DNA from: Avena insularis
Taxonomy: Eukaryota; Streptophyta; Magnoliopsida; Poales; Poaceae
DNA: 64,000 nt
Assembly: GCA_023614405.1 (NCBI GenBank)
Contig: CM042688.1
Coordinates: 440,252,028-440,316,027 of the forward strand
Direction of reading: 5' to 3'
In this document: piece by piece, positions 36,970 to 49,692 of the stretch
Position numbering within the stretch: the stretch's first letter is position 1
How the letters are laid out: each line of letters opens with the position of its first letter
The notes under the pieces: generated by a model
Told to the model about the DNA's origin: nothing
What the model saw: only the letters and a program-made list of their open reading frames with translations
The model's database searches: none
Position numbers and translations under genes: made by a program

Positions 36970-37222
36970 ATGCACTTGAGCACTACCGTAGGAGTGAGTT
37001 GTACCCGGTCCCACTGTATTGTAGTTTCACAGAATGGTTCTTAAAACCATCTGTTTCCTTGTTGTGGTGTGTGTTTGTATTGGGTGCTATGAATGAAGGA
37101 ATGAATGAGAGGAGGTTGTTAGTTTGCAAAACCTGAGTCAAACTCCAAGTTTAAAGTTTCTAAAACAAAACCATGAACCTTAGAGATTTCCCTCTTATCT
37201 CATTATCTATCTCAATCTTCAG

Positions 37223-38320
37223 ATGACTCGTGGAAATCCCAGAGAGAGCAGTTCATCTCAGGACCCAATACTGCAGATTCTGCAAATGTTAGTTTCTGAC
37301 CGTGAAGCTAGTAGAGCCGAACGTCAAGCCAATTTAACCACTCTTCAATAGATAGATCAGATGGCCCATAGTAATGAAGGCCACGGAAACCAGGATAACC
37401 ATGGATCCAAGCTCAAGAACTTTCAAAACACCAATCCCCCTATATTTAATAAGTCTGAAGAGCCCTTAGATGCTGATGACTGGCTGCAAACCATGGAGAA
37501 CAACTTAGAGGTCGCAGGAGTTGAGGCCAATGAAAAAGTACTATTTGCCACCCATTATCTGGCAGGTGATGCAAGAGCCTGGTGGAATAGCACCCGTACC
37601 ATGAACGGAGGTCAGATGATGACTTGGGATGAGTTCAAAATCAAGTTCAGCAGGACCCATGTGCCCCCGGGTCTGATTAAGAGGATGAGGGATGAGTTCA
37701 GAGATTTGAAACAAGGAAGCATGACTGTGGTGGAATACCGTGACAAATTCTTATCTTTAGCTAGATATGCCCCTGATGAGATTAACACAGAAGCAAAGAA
37801 GAAAGAGAGATTCCTGAACGGACTGCATGATGAGATGCAAACCGTGCTAGTCAACATTCCCTTTGATGATCTTGAAGCTTTAGTGGACACTGCCATCCAG
37901 ATGGAAGGGAAGATAAACCAAGCCAATGACAATCACAAGCGCAGGATGATGCACCAGCCTAGATCCCACCATACCCAGAAGTATCGCCCAACCCGTCTGC
38001 AGGATATGCCCCAAGAAACAACAGAACCCCTATGTCCCGTCCAAACTATCCCAATCGTGGCAGAGGAAACTAGAGGTCTGGAGGAAACCACGACAATAAC
38101 CCCGGCAACTCCAATAATTTCAACCGTGCACCGCAAGTCCAATAACAATAACACCAACAACAACAATACTGCCCCAAGGACTGGAAGCAATGCTGTGCCT
38201 ATTGCAGGAAAAGACAAGTCCTTGATTACTTGCTTTGAATGCAGAGTCAAGGGTCACTACTCCAACGAGTTCCCCAAGAAGCTTGCAGCAACCAACAATG
38301 TGAATGTACCCCCTCAATAG
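37223..38320 (+). pseudogene. gag: gag of element F (capsid and zinc knuckle), with stop codons
   Basis: The frame opens at ATG 37223, is broken by TAG at 37349, restarts at ATG 37361 and ends at TAG 38318. The Gypsy gag core is clear: ADDWLQTMEN near the start, then ARAWWNSTR, a W-D-E-F segment and the VVEYRDKFLSLARYAPDE region. A CCHC zinc knuckle lies at 38231-38272 (CFECRVKGHYSNEF), where the last Cys is Phe. The protein would form the particle that packages element RNA. The reading frame continues into protease without a frameshift, as in chromoviruses. Both stops lie in CAG-rich, glutamine-rich stretches. Confidence 0.9.
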
Positions 38321-40252
38321 CAACACTGTGTTCAACCTGGAAAGAGATTTGCCCCAGGGAACCCGCTCAACCGCAACGGCCGTCTGTTCCACATGAACGC
38401 TGAAGAAGCTCAGGAAGCGCCAGAGGTCATGCTGGGTATGTTTTCTGTTAACTCAGTACCTACAAGAGTGTTGTTTGATTCTGGAGCATCGCACTCGTTT
38501 GTTACATAAGAATTTGCATGCACTAGTAAGATTCAACCAACAAAATTGAAGCATGTTATGATAGTTCAAATACATGGTTCAACCACCAAAGCTAGAAAAA
38601 TTTGCAAGGCTGTACCTATCAGAATCCATGGAATAGATTTTTATGCTAATCTAATAGTGCTTGGAACCAAAGGTTTGGAAGTAGTACTAGGAATGGATTG
38701 GATTTCGAAACATAAAGGATTGATCGACTGTGCCAAGAAAGCCATAACCATGACCAGTAGCACTGGAGTATCAGTAGAGCATGTATCTGAGACGCTGCCC
38801 CGTCAATTCAAATGCAACAAGAGGCTAGGCCAACCAACCCTAGACCAAGTCAGAGTAGTCTGTGAATACCCCGACGTGTTCCCAGATGAATTGCCCGGTA
38901 TGCCCCCAGATCAGGATATCGAGTTCATCATTGAACTAGTTCCTGGAACTGGACCCATAGCTCAGAGACCTTATAGTATGAACCCATCTAAATTAGTGGA
39001 GCTGAAGAAGCAACTTGATGCTATGCTGGAGAAAGGTCTGATTCAACCAAGTGCATCGCCATGGAGATCGCCTGTTTTGTTTGTGGATAAGAAAGATGGA
39101 GGTAACCGTTTGTGCACGGATTACCGAAAGCTGAATGATGTCACCATCAAGAACAAGTACCCACTACCGAAGATACAAGATCTGTTTGACCAGTTGACTG
39201 GTGCTAGAGTGTTTTCTAAGATTGATCTTAGAACTAGTTATCATCAACTCAAGATTCGTGCAACGGATATCCCAAAGACCGCCTTCACCACCATATATGG
39301 ATTGTATGAGTACACTGTCATGTCTTTTGGATTAACCAATGCCCCCGCTTATTTCATGAATCTCATGAATAAGATTTTTATGAACTTCCTGGATAAGTTT
39401 GTCGTTGTTTTTATCGATGATATTCTGATCTATTCCAAGTCATAAGAAGACCATGAGCTACACCTGAGAACCATCCTTGAAACCCTTAGAGAACATCAGT
39501 TGTATGCCAAGTTTAGCAAATTTGAGTTCTGGTTGAAGGAAGTAGGATTCCTAGGACATATCGTGTCGGTAGGAGGAATTGCTATCGATCCCACCAATAT
39601 TAAGGATGTTGAAGAATGGAAAACCCCAACCACTCAAACCCAAGTCCGCGCGTTTCTTGGATTAGCCGGATATTATCGCAAGTTTGTTGAAGGATTTTCG
39701 AGCATCGCAAGACCACTGACCTAGATATTGAAGAAAGATCAGAAGTTTGAATGGACGGACAAATGTGAAGCAAGATTTCAAAAGCTCAAGAAGAGATTGA
39801 TTTCAGCCCCAATTCTGATTATGCCGGATATCAAGAAGCCTTTTGATGTGTATTGTGATGCATCCAAGATTGGTCTCGGATGTGTGTTGATGCAAGAAGG
39901 CAAAGTCATATCATATATGTCTACACAACTGAAGCAGCATGAGCAAAACTACCCTACCCATGACTTAGAACTAGCAGCCATAGTTTTAGCCTTGAAGACA
40001 TGGAGGCATTACCTTATGGGTAACCGCTGTGAGATTTATTCGGATCACAAGAGTCTAAAGTATATTTTCACCTAGGAGGATCTGAATATGCGGCAAAGGA
40101 GATGGATAGAGTTAATCAAGGATTATGACCTTGACATTCACTATCACCTCGGCAAAGCCAATGTGGTAGCGGATGCTCTTAGCAGATTGCCGTGTAGATT
40201 AAACAACATGATTAAAGAAGCCCAGCCAAGTTTGCATGAAGAGTTGGAGTAG
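38321..40252 (+). pseudogene. pol: pol of element F: protease, reverse transcriptase, RNase H (nonsense-laden)
   Basis: Same frame as gag. The protease motif FDSGASHSF has its catalytic Asp at 38477-38479. RT runs from about 38930; fingers motif [20 protein letters not shown], then [13 protein letters not shown], and the catalytic box FIDD at 39410-39421. RNase H has its first catalytic Asp at 39857 ([12 protein letters not shown]), then LELAAIV and [11 protein letters not shown]. In-frame stops are TAA 38507, TAA 39443, TAG 39722, TAG 40073 and TAG 40250. Apart from these the sequence is well conserved, so loss of function looks recent. It would copy element RNA into DNA in the particle. Confidence 0.92.
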
Positions 40253-41590
40253 TTTAGAATGGAGCTAGTTAGCGAAGGATTCCTAGCCAGCATAGAACTT
40301 CAACCCACTTTGATCAGTCAAATCAAGGAGGCACAGAAAGGAAATGCAAGTATCGACGGAATCAAGCGTTGTATCGGTACAGGGAAGGTACCCAGATTCA
40401 GCGAAGATGAAGAAGGTGTTTTGTGGTACAAAGGACGTATCTGTGTACCAGCAGATTCCAAGTTGAAACAAGTCATCATGTAGGAAGATCATGATACTCT
40501 TTATTCTATCCATCCCGGAGGACATATCTGTGTGCCAACAAAGGACATATCTGTGTGCCAACAGATTCCGAGCTAAAGCAAGTTATCATGCAAGAAGCTC
40601 ATGATACTCTTTATTCGATCCACCCCGAAGGAATGAAGATGTATCAGGATTTGAAGGAGCAATTTTGGTGGCACAAGATGAAGAGAGAAATCGGAAGCTA
40701 CATAGCCAAGTGTGATATCTGTCAGAGAGTCAAAGTGGAACATCAGTGACCCACAAGACTTTTGCAACCATTGAAGATTCCGGAATGGAAATGGGATTCT
40801 GTCGGAATGGATTTCATCACCGGTTTGCCTACCTCTAGTAGGAGAAATGACTCTATTTGGGTCATAGTGGATAATCTGTCTAAAGTAGCCCATTTTATAC
40901 CTGTCAAGACCACCTACCAGAGTTCGAAGCTAGCAGAGCTATACATTGCTAGAATAGTCAGTTTGCATGGAACCCCTAAGACCATAGTATTGGATCGAGG
41001 AACCCAGTTTACCTCAAGATTTTGGTAGAAAGTCCAAGAAGGATTAGGAACCAGGCTGAACTTCAGCACAACTTACCACCCGCAAACCGATGGACAAACT
41101 GAAAGAGTCAACCAAATTTTAGAAGATATGTTTAGAGCTTGTGTGCTAGAATATGGATCAAAATGGGAAGATTGTCTGCCTTTCACAGAATTCTCATACA
41201 ACAATAGTTATCAAGCCAGTTTGCAAATGGCACCCTTTGAATTTCTGTATGGAAGGAAGTGTCGAACCCCCTTGAATTGGTCGCAAGTAGGAGAGAGTTA
41301 GATTTTCGGACCCGACATCCTACGAGAAGCCGAAGAGAAGGTTCACAAAGTCCATGAACACCTCAATACCACCCAATCCAGATAGAAGAGTTATGCGGAC
41401 AAGAGACGTCAAGACCTGACCTTTAATGTCAAAGATTTTGTGTATCTCAAAGTATCACCTTTGAAAGGAATGCAACGTTTTCAACTGAAAGGGAAGTTAT
41501 CCCCCAGATATATTGGACCCTTCAAGATTTTGAATCGCTAGGAGAAGTATCATATCAACTGGAACTGCCAAAGGAGATGTCATCCATACA
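40253..41590 (+). pseudogene. Integrase of element F (frameshifted)
   Basis: The HHCC zinc region is followed by a DD35E core: Asp in GMDF at 40810, Asp in IVLDRGTQF at 40993 and Glu in DGQTERVNQ at 41101, with 35 residues between the last two. A partial tandem duplication (40433-40560) shifts the frame. Stops are TAG 40481, TGA 40747, TAG 41026, TAG 41299 and TAG 41383. Two single-base frameshifts, near 41540 and 41592, precede the C-terminus. It would join element DNA to the host chromosome in the nucleus. Confidence 0.9.
40433..40620 (+). repeat. Partial tandem duplication in integrase of F
   Basis: GGACGTATCTGTGTACCAGC at 40433 recurs as GGACATATCTGTGTGCCAAC at 40520 and 40543. The block ending in CATGATACTCTTTATTC occurs twice, 110 bp apart. 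Since 110 is not a multiple of three, the frame is lost. Confidence 0.8.
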
Positions 41591-41593
41591 TGA

Positions 41594-41863
41594 TTGTTCC
41601 ATATCTCGTTACTTCGCAAATGCCTAGAAGTTCTGAAGAAGACCGAAGTTTTCAAGAATATTGATCACCGAGCCATAAATATCAACAAGGATCTAACTTA
41701 TCGTGAAGTACCCATTCTTATTTTGGTAGAAACCTTCAGAACCACCAGGACCTGGAGTATCAAGTTTCTCAAGATCCAGTGGAGCAACCATACTAAAGAA
41801 GAAGCTACTTGGGAGCAAGAAGATTACATTAGGACGGAGTTTCCAAATCTCTTTAGTTCCTAG
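41594..41863 (+). pseudogene. Integrase C-terminus and chromodomain-like tail of F
   Basis: An 89-codon open segment with FHISLLRKCLE (integrase C-terminal motif), then TWSIKFLKIQWSNHTKEEAT, WEQEDYIRTEFPNLF, the shape of a chromovirus chromodomain. In the family this domain steers integration to heterochromatin. It ends at a TAG just before the pre-PPT hairpin. Its frame differs from the upstream integrase because of two small frameshifts. Confidence 0.85.
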
Positions 41864-41872
41864 TTTTCTTAT

Positions 41873-41908
41873 ATCTCGGGATGAGATTTTGTTTAAGGAG
41901 GGAAGGTT
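41873..41908 (+). promoter_or_regulatory. Pre-PPT hairpin and polypurine tract of F
   Basis: ATCTC-GGGAT-GAGAT (41873-41887) followed by a purine tract AAGGAGGGAAGG. It is the same layout as in D and the array, with a presumed CG-to-TG change that shortens the stem. Confidence 0.75.
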
Positions 41909-44900
41909 TCTAACAGCCCAAAAATATTAATCAAGATTATCAAGTTCAAATCACCTAAGTTTAGGGTTAACAAAAACTTTTATTATTAAATCTAATATGA
42001 GTGTATGTGTGAATTGCATTAGTGTATGAATGAGTGCAATTGCCATGTTTGATTGCTACAAATGATAAGGAATGGTTTAAAGATAAATACTACATCATCT
42101 AGGCCATTTACAAACAAAATCAAAAGAAAAGAAAATCAAATATGAATCATATAAGCAAATGGTCATTTTGACCAAAATTATCCACTAGACCACTTTGAGT
42201 GTTCCTAGTAAAAGATTTCTAACAGAAACATTTCCAAATCTTTTCACCCCTTGCTAGACCAAGTAAAAGTGAGCCCAAGCCCACTTTACAAACTAACATA
42301 AACTAATTCGAAATCATTTTAAAGGACATTACAAAATTGAATCAAGTTCATATGCATAGATCACCATTTTTCAAAAACCACCCAAATCAATTCACCTTGA
42401 CTGTTCCAAGCAACCATAGGCTATCAAAGTATTCAGAACACTCACCAAAATTCATCCAAAAATTCAAATCTTGAATTCATGCGGCCATTTGGTCGAGCAC
42501 CTGGTAGACAGTAGTAAACCTTGCCAAAACTTCTACTGTTCTGAGCAGTAATCGATCGCCACTACTGCCCCATTTCTCTCCCTGGTCTCCCCTAGTGCCC
42601 AGCAGTGTAGTGGACACGCTCCCCCTTTGTCGTTCGCACCAGTGCAGCGCCGCCCGAGCTCACCGTGCCGGTCGACCACGCCCCACTCGCCACAGACCGT
42701 GCCGCCCTCTCCCACGATGTCCAGGAGACAGGTGACACTCCACCGCCACCCTCTGTCCACCCCTCGACCAGAGACAAGCCATGGACCAGCCATAATCGCC
42801 GCGCCCACTTATCTGTCCACCATGCCGAGAGCATGCCAGAGCGCCACAGCCGATATGCGCACATACGCCGCTTGCCCTCTCCGCACGTGCCCGCACTCAC
42901 CATGACCCCAGCTACCCCAAGACACGCCCGTTCGCCACCGCGTGAACCGTGGACACTGTGCGCCGTCTCAAATGCCGCCATTATCGCACAGAGCACAGAC
43001 CACTCCCAACCGTTATCGACCGCCCCTTGCCGCACCATCACTCGCATGACAACCACCCTGAAGCACCACGTCGACCCCTACCCTCAGCCATGCCGATAGC
43101 CCTCTGTAATGACGTCGCCGACGAGCCCAAGCCATGCCGCTCTGTCCCTCTCGCCAGTGTATAAATAGAGGCTACCCCAGCCACAATTCTCCACACCATA
43201 TCACTCCCCTCTCTCTCAGAAACCTCTCACACCTTCCCCAAAGCAAGGCGAGCACCAACCCACCGGAATTTCACCGGAGCCTGCTGCTGCAAAGGAGAAG
43301 AGGAACTGGAGCTAGGAGCTACCCCAGGAGCCGCCGCGATCACCATTCGACTCGCCGGCCACGACGACCTCATTCGCCCCCATCGCCAACCTTAGCTAGA
43401 GCACAGGTGAGCCCCCACGTACCCCCACCATCACGTTAGGGTTCAGTCTCATCGGAGCTATTCGATGGAGACGATAAACCACAGCTGTTAGATCCTAGTC
43501 TAATCGCAGGGCTGAGATTGAAACTTACCATTTTGGCTTAATTGAGTCGCTGACAAGTAGGACCGGCCTGTCAGCAGCCCGCTGCGTGCGTGCCGCGTAG
43601 ATGGGCGGGCCCAATTAGTTTCCCGCGCAGAGCCCGTTGATTCAAATAAGCTTTTTCCATTTTAGTTAAAACTAGATTCTGTCAGTAGATTCAAAAATCA
43701 ATTCAAAGAGATTCACGAGACCAAATTGCATGATTCCAATTTTGTTAGAAACGTATTCAAAATTTCTATCCAAGCCCATTGGATTAAAACCATTTGAAAT
43801 TATAGATCACCTATAGTGAAAATAACAAGACAAAGACTTTTCCAACTTCAAACATTTTTCAAAAATCAACCATAAATGCTTTTTAGTCGATTCCAACTCT
43901 CAAAAATCACATTTGACAAGATCTATCTAAATATGTAAAAATATTTAGGTTTACATGTAGTGATCTTGGAATAGTACCAAAAGAATTCTATATAGGCATT
44001 TCTAGTCACTTTAATTGTATTAAAAAGTAATTTTAAACCTTATAAAATATGACCACCAATTTAAATCACATTCCCAAGTATTAGAATATGTGGTGATGAC
44101 ATGTGTCAACATGATCCCATATTTTAATTAGAGAATATTAAATCTTAAGTATTTTTAATGAGTAGAAATTACTTTTCTAAAATAAGAAAAATAAGACTAG
44201 GTCTTTATTTCATGTAATGATTGTGATGATGCTAGATCATCTAGTGTGAGCCTTTGTGTGCTACATAGAAGTAGTTAAGTATTGTTTGGTGATTGTGTAC
44301 CTCATATTCATTTATAGCCGCTAGTACCGACCCGGGATACGAGGAGGAGGAGTACTACGAAGTAGAAGAAGAAGAGAACTTCAACCACTGCACTACTCAA
44401 GGCAAGCTAACACTTGCAAGCTTCATACCTATGCAAGATAACCTATGCAAGATGCATTAGGCATGCTTTGGTTATGCAACCTTGATTATACCAATCCCAA
44501 GTTTTACTTGCAAGCTTTATTCTTGTACTTTTACCAAAGTTCTTTACCTTTAGTTAGTGATTTGTGAGTATTGGAAAAATAGGATAGATGCCATAAAGAG
44601 TATAAAACTAGGCCTAAGTAGTTATACTTAGATGCCATCAAAAGCATAAAACTAGATTTGGATACTTACACTTGATTAGCACTCCTCAATAGTGACACCC
44701 TCATTGTTAGTTGTTAGTGCTAAACTACTACTGATCATTTAGATGGGAATACTTGGAGAAATTGATTATGAAAACCTTGGAAGTTTATATGCCTTAGTAT
44801 GGGTTCCCTCGCGGAAAGAGGTTGAGCTGAGGCTACCTCGTGAATGTGAATGTCCACCTATGTAGTGCCCAGGATAGCAGATGGCCATGGCTTAGAGGCC

Positions 44901-45673
44901 AAGCTCATAGGGGAGGTGCCTATACTAGAGTGTATAATTGAAAGGTTATGATTAATTATCCGCATACTAAGTATGATGATTCAGGGTTATCCCTGACAGA
45001 TGTATCAAATTTTGTGGTGAAAGTGTACCACCTCTGCAGAGTGTCAAACTATTCGAATAGCCGCGTCCGCGGTCATGGACAGTTGGAGTGGTCATACTGT
45101 TCCTTTATCAGATATTTTCAAAATGACTTGTGAATTAAACTGTGACCTTGAATTGACCACAACAAGGTTGTGGATATGAAAACTAGGTTCCCACTTAGGT
45201 GATGTAGAAAATTAAATTAGGTTCTTTACTTTTGAACTCTTATGAAATAAACCTGGCTTTCTGCAAATAAACCTAGAGCTTAAGATTCCTACTAGAACTA
45301 CCTTACTTGTTAGTGATAGTTTGCGAGTACTTAAAGAGTACCCATGGCTTTGTCCCTGACTATTCTTGTGGCCAGACTATGAGGAGGACTACCAGGAAGA
45401 TGGACAGCAGGAGGTCTATGACAACTAGGATCATCTCCCATCGTCAACATTGCCTATGACCCTGAAGATGGAGCCCCTACTACGTTTACTTTCCGCTGCT
45501 TTGATTGTATTAAGACTAGATCATGAGATACTTTATTTGTAAGACCTTTATTATGGTTTGTAATGTATGATGTACTGTGGTACCAATTCTGTTAGGTCTC
45601 GCAAAAATGGTAATCCTCGGATTGCGAGGTATGGCATAACAGGCATCTGGGATAAAAAATCCGGGTGTTGACA
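41909..45673 (+). repeat. 3' LTR of F (3.8 kb, full length)
   Basis: Starts TCTAACAGCCC (TGTAACAGCCC would be expected) and ends TGTTGACA. GC-rich block 42580-43450, TATA box 43160-43167, AT-rich middle, then palindromes CTCTGCAGAG (45032-45041), CTATTCGAATAG (45049-45060) and CCGCGG (45067-45072). ORFs in the GC-rich block on both strands are not genes. Confidence 0.9.
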
Positions 45674-45723
45674 AATATCAAGTAATAAAGTGCAAAGTTC
45701 ATGTATGCATTTTACATGCATCA
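45674..45723 (-). repeat. 3' LTR of E, remnant right of element F
   Basis: Fifty bases identical in layout to 51042-51091 of E's other LTR, ending CATGCATCA. This shows that F sits within E's LTR. Confidence 0.9.
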
Positions 45724-48700
45724 ACTTCCCCAAGCTTAACCTATACTCGTCCTCGAGTATGAAGGTGTAACATGGACTTTGTACTTTAATACTATTTTGA
45801 ATATTAAAACTTATTACTATTTCTACACAAAGTCAAATGATTCATTCTTCAAAGGAATAGCAATATGCAAGATAGACAATGAAGTGATATCTCATATACA
45901 ATGAAAGGATGATCAATAGTTATTCACAAAGTGTAACATATAAGAAAGAGCTATGGACCAAATGAATGCAAAATGGAAAAGAAAAAGTAAAGTAAAAACG
46001 TCCTATAGTGGTCATAGAGTTTTCTTCTAAATTCTGAATATTAAAGTGGACACTTTGAAAAGATAGATAATAAGCAAAGATTAATCATGAATAAGTTTCA
46101 TATAGCTTTCTAATGCTTCCTATTATGATTATGTTTGAACTATGGTATTCGTTAGCTTCGATCTCTTATTGCCCCTATCATTAGCATCTTGAATGGTTAA
46201 TGTTAACGTGATGGCAAGTATGAGGTATATACTTGACAAAATATGAGTTGAATGCCTCATGCCCCTTGAATACGAGTACCTAAACCACATGCTACTCAAC
46301 TTAGGTCCCAAATAAGTTCTTGTCATTGTAAGCATACATGTATCATTTAGAATGCCAACCGGGTACCTCTTGTCCCATGATACAGGAGATTTACCATAAC
46401 AAAACAACAAGACAAACAGACAATGAACATCTCAACAATTTTTTTATTTACTATGGCATAACTTTTTATTGAAGATGCTTCATAGAATGCTCACTATGGA
46501 TTGCTGTAAATTTCCACCATGAATGATGCATGGCTTGGGTTAGCGGCCCAGACGTTTCTCTAACACATATACAAACTCCATGAGCTTACAAGTTTCCAAC
46601 TTATTTCACACTGATAGGCATCCATAACAAAAGAACATGATAACAACTAAATATAAATAAGTGCAATGTTGAAAACATGCCCCATGAAAACATGGTTGTG
46701 CTACCTGCCAACCCATAATTTGACGAGCACATAGCCTCATAAGATAGTCACAATGGTTCAAGTTTATTATGTACAGGAAAATAAAATGTGCCATCAAGTT
46801 CGTGAGAGCTTTACTAACTAACTTTCTCATAGCAAATAGAATCATAAGCATTTTAATTTGGAAGCTAGATAAAATAATAAAGCATGAGAAATATACTTGG
46901 AATAGCAATTATGCTAATAGGTAGGTATGGTGGACACTCTGGAAAAATTTGGTTCAAATGGCGTTGGATTTAACTTGTTGGATTTATTTTTGGGTTAGCA
47001 AGAGGGAGAAAGTTGACCGTCTACATGAATGCATAAGAGTTCATAGTTCTAATAAATCCATGTCAAACAATGTAAACTAATAGAAAGCATCAAAACATGA
47101 ATAAAAGATAGCTCTACATAACTCACTTGCAAATTAATATTCATTCAAAGCATATGAATCATGCAACTATATGTATCCTTTTTGAATCAACTTCAACATA
47201 CCTATTCCAACTCTTTTATAGCATCCAAAGTAATTTATTTCTACAGAAAGTATATATTTATAATGGTCTTGGCAATATGAACAAAATGAAAACTAAAAAT
47301 AAAGAAAGTAAGATACAAACGCTCCTAGTTTATGCGATAGTAATGTGTTGCTCAAAAAATAGAAAGTAGACATGTGCAAACCAAGAGTGTGGTTCATCCA
47401 GTGGGGTGTCTTTGGGCATCCCCAAGCTTATGGTTTTAACCATCCTTGGATAGCTCTTGGTGCATATCCTCTAATCCCTGTGAGAAAACTTCAACACAAA
47501 ATTTTCTCCCATCTCTTTTCTGTGGGGTGACATTAGTGGGTACAAACGACATAATGTTTGCTGCAAGAAATTCCTCAAAAAAAGTATATATTAAGTGTAC
47601 AGTAGGTATATAATGTTGTATGCTTTCTCATAAAATCAAATTAATCAAAAATATTCAACTTAAAAGTTCAAAGAATGCATCAAACAAAATGGGACAGAAT
47701 CTGTCTAAAAAAACAGCAGCAGGAAAACATAGTTGGTTACCCTACCTAAGCATGTCCATTTTTTTTGAAAATTTACGAGCATACAGAGTATGAAAAGTTG
47801 TAACTACAGTTAAAATTTGAGCTCAATCGGAGTTACATAGCAGAAATGAAAAATCATATGGTAAACAGCTTCGTGCAGGAATATGCAAGTCCATATATAT
47901 GTTCAACTTTCTCAATCCAAAATGGGTAAAACTTTGTAATTTATTGAAAATTCCAGAACAAAAACAAAAACTAAATTATCTTGTTACATCAAGAGTACAC
48001 AAACAAAATCAAAACAAAAATAATCGGGTTGCCTCCTGCAAAGCGCTTTCTTTATAGCCATATAGCTAGGCTTACTTACTTGATATCAAGATGGTTTGAG
48101 TTTATGAGATAGCTTGAACATCCCCAATATTGAATGCTTGTATTCCTTTCATACATGTGGGGTTCTCCCAGGGGTAATATCCCCAAGCTTGAGCGTTTGT
48201 CCCTCTTAATCTTCATTCATCACCCTCAACTCTTTCACTTGAAAACTCTTTCCACACAAAACTCATCATAAAACTTGATTAGAGTGGTTAGTTCCGTCAT
48301 AAATCAAATCCCAATAGTTACAACAAAGACATATCATGAAATAAACATTATCTATTGTTACTTAGGGTTTTGTATTACTCTTTGATAAAAAGGAACCACA
48401 GAAAACAAAGCTAATGAGACTAATACATAATAGAGATAAAATCCGTCAAAAACTGGACAGTCTATAAAGAGCGAATTTTCAGAGGCACTTACGGTGCTCA
48501 AATGAAAAATTTTAACTAATGAAATGTGGGTAAAGATTTGAATATTTCTGATGTGAAATTTCAGGTCATAAGTCCTCTTCTGTGATTTTTAACATTTTTT
48601 GTAGTGAAGCTCAAGAATCTGTTTTCTGGACAGCAAGTTACAATTGTTTGATCTTACCTCTGAAAAGAGGTTATTCTTGGCACCAAGATGATAAAGTAAT

Positions 48701-49101
48701 ATACAAATTTGATGTTTCAGTAGTAATAAACACTCTTTTTATTTTGTTTTCTAATGGGAGAAGTTTTAATGATAGAGATTTTTCAATGGTTCCATTGGCA
48801 TGAACAACACATGTTTAAGGTCGACCCCAACTTATCCATTGCTCATCTTTCTCATTTACTTTCCCAAATTTATAAAAAGTGAAAATCTTAGAATAATAGT
48901 TACAAATCAGTAGGTAAAGTTATTTTACATGTTACATGGATATCAATGTGTGCTCAAATTTAATAGTATTTGAAAGCATGTGGAGCACACCACAAAGCAC
49001 ATAGACATTAACTTTTAAGTCTAACTCCCTTCCTATGCATTGGCATTTTATATGTGAATAAATAGCATCAAGGTTGTGGTATCCAATGCATATAATGATC
49101 A
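45724..49101 (-). other. Internal region of E: PPT and non-coding conserved segment
   Basis: Minus-strand purine tract AAGCTTGGGGAAGT at 45737-45724. The stretch 46120-47000 resembles, in reverse complement, 60340-61200 of element H: shared phrases include GATGCT(A/T)ATGATAGGGGCAAT, CCACCATACCTACCTATTAG and GTGTTAGAGAAACG. The remainder (47000-49100) is AT-rich with no domain. ORFs such as 46606-46908 are not supported. Confidence 0.7.
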
Positions 49102-49450
49102 TTAGCATGCATTTTTAGAAATATAAAGAGGGGTCTTATCTCTTCCTCTCTCATAATAGTTGCAAGCATCAAAAGCAAACTTAATCTCATAGTTTTGAAT
49201 AGATTCACCATATAAAGACAAGTAATCTAATGAGCATATTGGATCATCTAACTCAATTATATCACTTTCATCCTCCCATATATTAGTCATAATTGTTCCA
49301 CATAGAGGACTACTAGACAATGAAAGATCATCATCATTAATAAGAATGTGTTCATTACCATTGTTGGGTGTAGGAGATGGGTAGCTACTCCATTCTTCCT
49401 CCACTTGTTCTTCCTTTTCCTCTTCTTCTTGGGTGGCATGGACATCCCCA
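49102..49450 (-). pseudogene. Short acidic ORF of element E (function unknown)
   Basis: An open frame read right to left, starting with a Glu/Lys-rich segment, then EEEWSSYPSPTPNNGNE, an Asp/Ser-rich middle and ending CNYYERGRDKTPLYISKNAC. I recognise the EEEWSSYPSP and CNYYERG phrases as typical of the reduced first ORF of Triticeae Athila-like elements; this is from memory and unconfirmed. There is no capsid core or zinc knuckle. The ORF lies about 210 bp after the primer site, where gag would begin. A true start codon was not resolved. Confidence 0.5.
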
Positions 49451-49663
49451 AGCTTAGGCTTTTGTCATATCCTTCCTTCACACTTTCAACATTATCTCTT
49501 GCATCCAAAAGGTTTGTTCCCAAAAAAATATAATTGACATAAAAATCATATATCTCATGGTTAATCTTCCATCTAATTTTTTTGGGTTTTAGTTTTATAT
49601 AAAAGAAAAATGTACTAAAAATAAACTAGCAATGCAAGCAAGAATAGAATCATAGCGCTACGC

Positions 49664-49681
49664 TCCCTAGCAACGGTGCCA
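49664..49681 (-). promoter_or_regulatory. Primer binding site of E (tRNA-Asp)
   Basis: Plus strand TCCCTAGCAACGGTGCCA; three changes from the complement of the tRNA-Asp primer site used by Athila-like elements. Confidence 0.8.
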
Positions 49682-49692
49682 GAAAAGTATCT

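Larger units (their letters stand above)
32997..45673 (+). mobile_element. Element F: Ty3/Gypsy chromovirus (Tekay/Del-like), decayed
   Basis: Order: truncated 5' LTR (32997-35977), tRNA-iMet primer site, extra ORF (36205-36969), gag, protease, RT, RNase H, integrase, chromodomain-like C-terminus (to 41863), hairpin plus purine tract, 3' LTR (41909-45673). Domain order PR-RT-RH-INT-chromodomain defines a Gypsy chromovirus. The pol sequence and the tRNA-iMet primer site fit the Tekay/Del clade from knowledge of that family. It inserted in E's LTR; the right TSD would be AATAT (45674-45678), while the left one was lost in a deletion. Confidence 0.9.
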
